Shown one piece after another: positions 57,196 to 64,000 of a stretch of DNA of 64,000 bases. This DNA is from Argentina anserina. Taxonomy: Eukaryota; Streptophyta; Magnoliopsida; Rosales; Rosaceae. The DNA lies in assembly GCF_933775445.1 (NCBI RefSeq), contig NC_065873.1, positions 16,492,001-16,556,000 on the forward strand, written 5' to 3'. The notes below the pieces were generated by a model, which was not told the origin of the DNA, ran no database searches, and worked only from the letters and a program-made list of their open reading frames with translations. The number at the start of each line of letters is the position of its first letter. The first letter of the stretch is position 1. Made by a program: the position numbers and the translations under genes.

Positions 57196-57751
57196 ATGGC
57201 CATCAAATATTACACTCAACTTGCTCTACTCGTTTTTGCCTTGGGTAGATATCTCATCCTATTTTCTAACCAATTTCTTTTCTCTTTTTGAGAAGAAATT
57301 TAAATTATTACTCTTGATTTATGTTTTTCTAACCATTATGCAAAAAAAAAAATCCCATTTTGAAGGTTTGAATCAATAAATATGTGTTGTTTCTCGATTT
57401 ATTCATGTTTATGGTTACATATAGTTGAATGTCAGAGTAATATAATATGAAAATATGGTGACTAACATTAGCTTACTCTTTAAATGGTGATGATATGCAG
57501 TTGCGATGATGGGAATTTATGTGAAGACAGATGATGCATTAGACACACTGTTAGCTTCGTCACCATTTATCCAGATCCCTCATGTATGCACGAAAGCAGT
57601 GGCTCATTGTGATGCAATATGTGATATAAGTTGTTGTCGAACAACTTGTGAAAGTCTGTATCCGAAAAGTGTTGCACGTTGCGTATCACAGCCCCGTACA
57701 TCTCCACAGTGTCAATGTAACTATTTGTGTCCACCAACTATAGAAGGTTGA
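57196..57751 (+). CDS. Secreted cysteine-rich peptide, 10 Cys, family not identified
   Basis: Two exons (57196-57244, 57501-57751) encode 99 residues. Exon 1 is almost wholly the signal peptide (MAIKYYTQLALLVFAL), and the intron lies just after its hydrophobic core, the gene structure usual for plant defensin-like and other cysteine-rich peptides. The mature part (from about residue 25) has ten Cys: C-x6-C-x3-C-x3-CC-x3-C-x9-C-x8-C-x-C-x3-C, counted from HVCTKAVAHCDAICDISCC to QCQCNYLCPP. This spacing does not fit classic 8-Cys defensins, LTPs (8 Cys with CxC in another place) or snakins (12 Cys). A role in defence or reproductive signalling is possible by analogy only. A TATA box lies 75 bp upstream and no similar gene lies nearby. 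Confidence 0.75.
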
Positions 57752-58029
57752 TATTGAGAAAAAAGAATGATCAAAATATGATAATAAGTATGTGGCTACA
57801 TCTACAATAAAGGGGACACACATTTATGTACCAACATAATTTTATTAAATAATTATCTTATTATAGACTATAGAGGCATTTCCTCTGAGACTTTAGTAAC
57901 ATATGTACTTTATTTTCACATTTATTATTAACTTTTTTATTTCATACATACATTGAGTTATTGATAAGTATTTATATCTTAGTATAAAATTATATTCTTT
58001 TTTAGTATTTAAATATTGTCTTAATTACT
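57752..58029. other. 3' flank of the peptide gene
   Basis: AT-rich, with no feature recognised. The start of the following LTR may lie here or slightly further right. Confidence 0.4.
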
Positions 58030-58811
58030 AAATTTTGTGATATTCTATTGACGTTATTGAGTTGGAGGTGTGAAGCCGGGTGATTAGTACTACCATGTGC
58101 TTAAGTGAATTGCTGGTAAAATTGTTTCGTGCTTTGTGAGTTAGCTTTGGGCTCTAGTCTCTACAAATAGTGCACTATTCTACTTATAGGAGAATTGACC
58201 TTGAGTATACATACTGTGGTGTTTGCCTCGGTATGCTGAGGTTTATCCGTGTTTTGGGTAAACGTGAACCCTAACATGTGACTTTATGATTAATTACCAG
58301 TTTTCTTGAAAATTCACACAATTGATTGAATATGTTGATGCTGATATGTATATCTATATGCATAAGTAAAAATTCGTGTGACCAAATACGCTTGGTTCTT
58401 GGTACATTTTACTTGGTTGTTCATATTTAAATTTCTCATTAGTCAAATTATTATATGAATGTATTATGTACTTACTGGGTCTGTGTTACTCATGATGCTA
58501 CACAATCTTATTTTCAGGTAATGAGTAGATGTTTGGGGAATGAGATGAATCTACTAAATTAAATGATGGTTTTTCTTCAAATATTATTTCAAGACAATAA
58601 ATGCGAGACTCATGTATCTTTGCCCAAATTTCAGTATTACTAAATCCGCTGTATTGTAAAATAACTATGATTTTGCTTCCTAATAAAAGTATTATTCAGA
58701 CATATATTTATATCAGTTTTATTAAGGAAATTTTATTAGTTTTAAAGTCACACCTCTAATTCGGGAACCATATTTCCATATAATAGTGGTATCGGATTTG
58801 AGGGTGTGACA
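58030..58811 (+). repeat. Probable 5' LTR of the Ty3/gypsy element (left border uncertain)
   Basis: The right border is set by ...GAGGGTGTGACA at 58811 followed by a primer-binding-like site. The left border cannot be fixed because the partner LTR is outside the window. The region includes CTACAAATAG (58161) and TATGCATAAG-type AT-rich signals but no ORF. Confidence 0.5.
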
Positions 58812-58813
58812 GA

Positions 58814-58825
58814 TTGGTATCGAGC
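58814..58825 (+). other. Primer binding site of the gypsy element
   Basis: TTGGTATCGAGC follows the LTR end by two bases and matches the initiator-Met tRNA primer site TGGTATCAGAGC except for one missing A. Confidence 0.7.
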
Positions 58826-59843
58826 ATTCGTTCTCTTAAGTTTTTGTTTTAAAAATAAATCTATATATATATTTTCAAAAACTTAACAAGAACGGGAAGG
58901 GTTATGTATTTATATTGTATGTGAATGTATTTCTCAAAGTTAGAGGAGTTGCATATAAGTTCTCACTTATAATGTGTTGCATCTTAAAGTTTTGTGCTTG
59001 ATTTGAATTGATGTCTTTCAAAATTAGAGTTGATTTGTCTAACTAACAATGATGATTTGACAGTATGGATCATCGGTTCGTAGAAGCACTACAAAGTGAT
59101 TTTCAATTCGTTAACGAGTATTTGGAACTACATGCTAATGCTAGGCAACTGGCCTATAACATGTGTGTTGATATTTCTATAAACAATCATGTTATCTACC
59201 TAGATGATAACCACTAGATGGCTACTATGTATGTTAATCAAGGAATTAATTTTTTTCATGGAAGCTAGATGGATATTAAATAATCCGGAGAATGTCAGGA
59301 TTTTGTATGAAGAAGCCATTTGCAAATAGGATGCTTAGGACAACAAATTAGGGGCCACCTAATTACTAGCAAGCAGCTCAATTTGTAGAGTATGTAAATA
59401 CTCATAATATTGTCATGGTCAATATAATTACCACACCATCACCATCACCATCTCATATTCACTACCGCATTAGAACAAAACCATACATGAGGGTACGCTC
59501 GCATGTGTCTATTAATGTTGGTTTTATGTCTACTCCTGTTTTAAATGTCGAGATAGAGGAACCAAAATCCTCTAATCCGATTGTTGACCTAGAGACTGGT
59601 AGTTGCTAAAATAACGGGAATCTCTACTATAATGTTTCTATTTTCATTCCATAAAGACACTTTTGTGTTGCGAAATTACTTAGAAGCAATTCGTTGTTAG
59701 AAAATAACTCTAAGAAGTTTTTATTTTTATTTTAGTCTATGTATAATTATTTGTGCTCAATTATGCTTAAAGGAAAATATTTGGATTGGCAAATATTTTT
59801 GTTCAAGTTATAACCGTCGAGATCATCTTCTTTAACTAGAATC
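58826..59843 (+). other. Long gypsy leader between primer site and gag
   Basis: About 1 kb of sequence with short broken ORFs, for example one starting at 59066 (MDHRFVEALQSDFQFVNEYL...) and another at 59415-59609 rich in Pro/Ser/His. Most gypsy elements have a shorter leader, so this may be remains of an extra 5' ORF or simply an untranslated leader. Confidence 0.45.
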
Positions 59844-60700
59844 ATGGCCAATAGAAGAAATCCACCTATCGACGCGAAAGATTTTGTCGAAGCCTTCACA
59901 AGAAGGATTGAGGCAAATCAAGTCAGTGGTAGGCTAGGACGACTAGTGACACATATAAGAAACTTAGGGGCAAATAAGTTTATTGGAGGGAAACCTCATG
60001 AGGCTGAAGAATGGATTTACAACCTGGAAATCCACTTCGAAATGATGGAATGCACTCAAGTGGAGTTCAGGAAAGTAGTTACTTGCCTCTTAGAAGGAGA
60101 TGCTCGTTTTTGGTGGGACACAATCAAACGTGTCACGCCCCCAGATGAAATGGAGCTCATGGAGTATGTATTCTTCAAAAGGAAATACATGGAAAAGGAT
60201 TTTCCTCAAGTTGAAAAGGACAAGAAAGAACTAGATTTCATTCAACTCACACATAGAAAACTGACTGTGATTGAGTACGAGACCCAATTCACCAAACTTT
60301 CTCATTTTGCTCCACACATGGTGGACACTGATGATAAAAAGGTAAGACTGTTCATTGGAGGGCTGAATTCTAACATTCGTTGAATGGTCACTCAACGTGG
60401 AATATCTTACGAGGATGTTGTGGACAAGGCCTTAAATCAAGAGGAGAAAAATCAAAAGTATCGCATAAAGAAGGAGTGAGAGACTAGCTTCCGGGGGAAA
60501 ATGAGTCACGCAATGCCTAACCAGAAAAGTGGACAATCATGGACACAGCATAAAGGGAAGGATGCTTTCTGAAGGCCGGCAACACCAACTGAAAAAGGGT
60601 AGGAGGTGGCAATAGTTCCAATTCAGTGTTATAATTGTGGTGAATCAGGACACATATCTAATGCTTGCCCAAATCCACGTTGTCCCCTGGATCTTGTTTC
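59844..60700 (+). pseudogene. Gypsy gag with CCHC zinc knuckle
   Basis: ATG at 59844. The retrotransposon gag domain includes NKFIGGKPHEAEEWIYNLE, CLLEGDARFWWDTIKR, FKRKYMEKDFP, TVIEYETQFTKLSHFAP and VRLFIGGLNSNIR. It is followed after four in-frame stops (60381, 60478, 60571, 60600) by the zinc knuckle CYNCGESGHISNACP at 60627-60671. A second knuckle, CFRCGKMRHFSNQC (60696-60737), is read after a frameshift. Capsid/nucleocapsid function is lost. Confidence 0.92.
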
Positions 60701-63700
60701 AGATGTGGCAAGATGAGACATTTCTCTAATCAATGCAATGCATCGAAGCAAATAGATAACCCATCACCTCGTCATGTCCAGCTAAATGCAATAACTTTTG
60801 AGAACATTGTGATGGAAGGTACGCTAGTAGCATATAGTACTCATGCTCATATACTATTTGATACTGGTGCATCTGATTCATTTATATCTATTGCATTTAT
60901 CGCAACATTAGGCTTAACACCAATTGAACAAGATGAGCTTCTAATGGTTTCGACACCGTTAGAGAAATCTGTCATCTTAACAAAAGATTACAAATCATGT
61001 CCTATACATGTTTTGGATGCAAAATTTCCCATGGACCTTATAGTTTAAAATTTGGGGCATTGTGACATAATTCTAGGATTCAATTGGCTGAGCAAATATC
61101 ATGCCCTTATAGATTGTCATGGGAAAACTATCACTTTTTCTATATCTGGCCAACTTATTCGAAATATCCATTGTGACTTTCCAAGAAAATCAACTCTTCC
61201 TAAATTTCTTGCTAATGTTGAATCAAAGAATTCTGAACCTTCAATAGACCAAATTCATGTGGTGAACTCTTATAAAGATGTTTTCCAAGAAATCACTCAT
61301 TTATCACCAAGCCGAGAAATTGAATTCAGCATTGACCTAATACCCGAAGCTAGTCTAATGTCTGTGACACCCTATAGAATGGCACCAAAGGAATTAGATG
61401 AGCTACAAAAGAAAATCAATGGGTTGCTCGATCTTGGATTTATTCGGCGTAGTTCTTCTAGCTGGGGAGCTCCTGTGTTGTTCGTGAAGAAGAAAGATGG
61501 ATCCCTCTGTCTATGCATCGACTACCGACAACTAAACAAGGTGACTATCAAGAACAAGTACCCATTGCCGCGAATTGATGATTTATTTGATCAACTACGA
61601 GGAGCTCGAGTATTTTCAAAAATTGACTTACGCTCTGGGTACCACCAACTTCTTGTCACAAAGGATGATATCCTTAAAACCACATTCAACACGCAGTATG
61701 GACAATATGAGTGGTTAGTAATGCCCTTTGGGTTAACCAATGCACCAGCCATATTCATGGACTTGATGAATCAAGTTTTTAGTTCATTTTTGGATAAGTT
61801 TATTATCGTCTTCATCGATGATATTTTGATTTATTCCAAAAATGAAGCAGACCACACACAACACTTGGAGACTACCTTACAAGTGTTGAGAGAACACAAG
61901 CTATATGCGAAATTTGAGAAGTGCAATTTTTGGCAACACCAAGTGAAATTATCTCAAAATGGAATAGCAATGGACCCTGCAAAGATCAAAGCTGTATTTG
62001 AATGGAAAGCTCTTACCACTCCAACCGAAGTACGAAGTTTTCTTGGTCTTGCTGGGTATTATCAGAGGTTCATTAAAGGCTTTTTAAAAATTGTTCTTCC
62101 ATTGACAAGGTTGACTCGAAAGAATGTGAAGTATATTTGAGACGCCAACTATGAACAAGCATTTTAAAAGCTAAAGGAAAAGCTGGCGACATCACCAATC
62201 CTCACCATTCCAGAAAGTGGGATTCCTTTTGTCATATATAGTGACGCATCACATCAAGGACTCGGTTGTGTTCTCATGCAAAATGGGAAGGTGGTAGCTT
62301 ATGCATCTCGACAATTGAAGGAGCATGAGAACAACTATCCAACCCATGATCTTGAGCTAGTAGCTGTGGTTTTTGCTTTGAAGGTTTGAAGGCATTATTT
62401 GTACGGGGAGCGGTTTGATCTATTCTATAACCACAAAAGTTTAAAGTATATTTCTCTCAGAATGATTTAAACATGCGACAAAGAAGATGGATGGAGCTTA
62501 TCAAGGACTATGACTTCACATTGCAATACCATCCCAGTAAGGCAAATGTAGTGGCTGACGCTTTAAGCCGAAAACCCCGAAGTCACCTAGCTACAATTAT
62601 AAGAGAGGATTGGAGCATGTTAAGAACTCTAATTGAGTATAATCTTACTCCCTCAACGAACATGAATGAGATGTTTATTGGAAACTTAGTGGTGCAACCC
62701 TAAATAATAAGCGAAATCATTCAAGCACAACGGGAAGATAAAGGGCTCGTGGAATACATTCGGGGAATGAAAGAGAAGCATCCCGAAGACTGGAGCACGC
62801 ATACAGAAGAAGGGATGCGTTTTAGAGGGAGGCTTTGTGTGCCAAATCTTGCATCATTAAATGAGGATATAATGCAAGAAGCACATCGTTCAAAATTCAC
62901 AATCCACCCAGGAGGAGTAAAGATGTATAAAGACCTACAGAAGAACTATTGGTGGAACAACATGAAGAGAGACATTGCTAACTATGTCTCTAGTTGTCTT
63001 ACATGCCAACTTGTGAAGGCGGAGCACGTGCGAAAAGGAGGATTTTTACAACCTCTCAAAATTCCAGAATGGAAGTGGGAGCACATCACGATAGACTTCG
63101 TTACTAGATTTCCAAGGACACAAAAAGGCAACGATACAATTTGGGTCATTGTTAATCGCCTTACAAAATCTGCCCATTTCTTACCAATAAAGGTAACAGA
63201 TTCCATCGATTTCTTAAGTAAGCTATACCTACGAGAAGTAGTACGTCTGCACGGAGTTTCTGTATCGATATTGTCATATCGTGATGCCCAATTCACCTCA
63301 AGATTTTGGGTTAGCTTACAAAGTGCAATGGAGACGAAGTTAGACATGAGCACTGCATTTCATCCCAAAACTGATGGATAAACTGAAAGAGTCAATCAAG
63401 TGATGGAGGATATGCTTAGGTCTTGCATTTTGGATTTTGGAGGGAGATGGGAGGATCACCTATATTTGATTGAGTTTGCTTACAACAACAGTTATCACTC
63501 AAGCATAAGGATGACCCCTTTTGAAGTTCTGTATGGGAGACCATGTTGTATGCCAATATGTTGGGCTGAAGTAGGCGAAGTCGTTCTTCCCGGACCTGAT
63601 GTAGTTAAGCATTCTGCGGAGGTCGTTGCTTCAATTAAGGAGCGCTTGAAAGCTGCACATAGTCGACGAAAGACATAGTCGACGAAAGACCTATGCCGAT

Positions 63701-64000
63701 CGACATAGGAGGAATGTAGAGTTTCATGTCACAGATCGTGTCTTGTTGAAAGTCTCACCAATGCAAGGCGTTGTCCGTTTTGGAAAAAAGATTGCAACTT
63801 TGTCACCGTGGTTTATTGGACATTTCTAAATTATAGAAAGAGTTGGTGATTTAGCCTATCGACTAGATCTACCACAACATTTGTCCAACGTGCATAACGT
63901 TTTCCATGTATCTATGTTACGGGAATACAATCCAGACAATTCCCATGTCATAGACTATAGTACCATAGAACTCGCAGAGGATGTCACATATGACAAAGCA
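60665..64000 (+). pseudogene. Gypsy pol: protease, reverse transcriptase, RNase H, integrase
   Basis: Protease has the active-site LFDTGASDSFIS (60857-60892). The reverse transcriptase core lies at about 61370-61860: [45 protein letters not shown], the [14 protein letters not shown] block and catalytic [10 protein letters not shown]. RNase H starts at about 62230 ([14 protein letters not shown]) with a frameshift near 62450. Integrase runs from about 62880 with the HHCC finger (HRSKFTIHPG, SSCLTCQLVK), the core ITIDFVTRFP and SYRDAQFTSRFW, TERVNQVMEDML, and the C-terminal LLKVSPMQGVVRFGKK. Stops at 62138, 62160, 62388, 62701, 63379, 63676 and 63827 kill it. Confidence 0.93.

Larger units (their letters stand above)
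58812..64000 (+). mobile_element. Ty3/gypsy retrotransposon internal region, degenerate, right end outside window
   Basis: From the primer binding site the order is: a leader of about 1 kb, gag, protease, reverse transcriptase, RNase H, integrase and a C-terminal domain, which is the gypsy order. The coding frame is broken by about ten stop codons, at least two frameshifts and a 16-bp tandem duplication near 63660. The 3' LTR is not in the window. Confidence 0.95.

Overview
This window is nuclear DNA from a flowering plant, most likely a eudicot. The evidence is short exons with GT/AG introns, AT-rich intergenic DNA, many plant transposon families, and genes found only or chiefly in plants (FAR1-type zinc fingers, a CRM protein, SCPL and SKU5 families, the complex I ferredoxin). 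The species cannot be read from the sequence. A rosid such as a member of the Rosaceae is a guess.

Layout. 0-1.7 kb: the 5' part of a FAR1-domain gene (FRF-A, minus). 1.7-12.4 kb: a transposon block with an LTR-like fragment carrying a 64-bp minisatellite, two MITEs in TA repeats, and a 7.1-kb Ty1/copia element with both LTRs and a nested 1.57-kb hAT element. 12.7-13.9 kb: a three-exon fragment of NDUFAF7, a MITE remnant and a SINE-like repeat. 14-20.4 kb: FRF-B (plus), an unusual 1.7-kb inverted-LTR element, a DnaJ-type zinc-finger protein (minus) and FRF-C (plus). 20.7-28.6 kb: a CRM RNA-binding protein (minus), a CML3/CML7-like calmodulin-like protein (minus) and the complex I ferredoxin-like protein (plus). 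28.6-34.6 kb: repeats and a decayed lipoxygenase pseudogene. 34.9-54.6 kb: a dense gene run with a DAO-type FAD oxidoreductase (minus), a PARN-like nuclease homologue (minus), ZRF1/DNAJC2 (plus), SCPL20-type carboxypeptidase (minus) and a SKU5-type protein (minus), broken by a second hAT element and MITEs at 47.8-51 kb. 57.2 kb: a two-exon secreted peptide with 10 cysteines. 58-64 kb: a decayed Ty3/gypsy element that runs off the right edge.

How the genes relate. They are independent plant genes rather than a pathway. Two sets match Arabidopsis neighbourhoods as I remember them: ferredoxin, CML3 and FAR1-type genes near At3g07480-At3g07500, and PARN-like plus CRM genes at At3g25430-At3g25440. 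This suggests old collinearity. Divergent pairs with short shared upstream regions are the DnaJ-type gene with FRF-C, and PARN-like with ZRF1.

Most notable observations: (1) in FRF-A and FRF-B the start codon appears to be split by an intron (A|TG) at the same place; (2) the 16.6-18.3 kb element has 5-bp target duplications but both outer ends are LTR U5 ends, with LTRs in inverted orientation; (3) the secreted 10-Cys peptide gene fits no family I can name. Exon borders were worked out by hand. For every gene reconstructed to its stop codon, the exon lengths sum to a whole number of codons.
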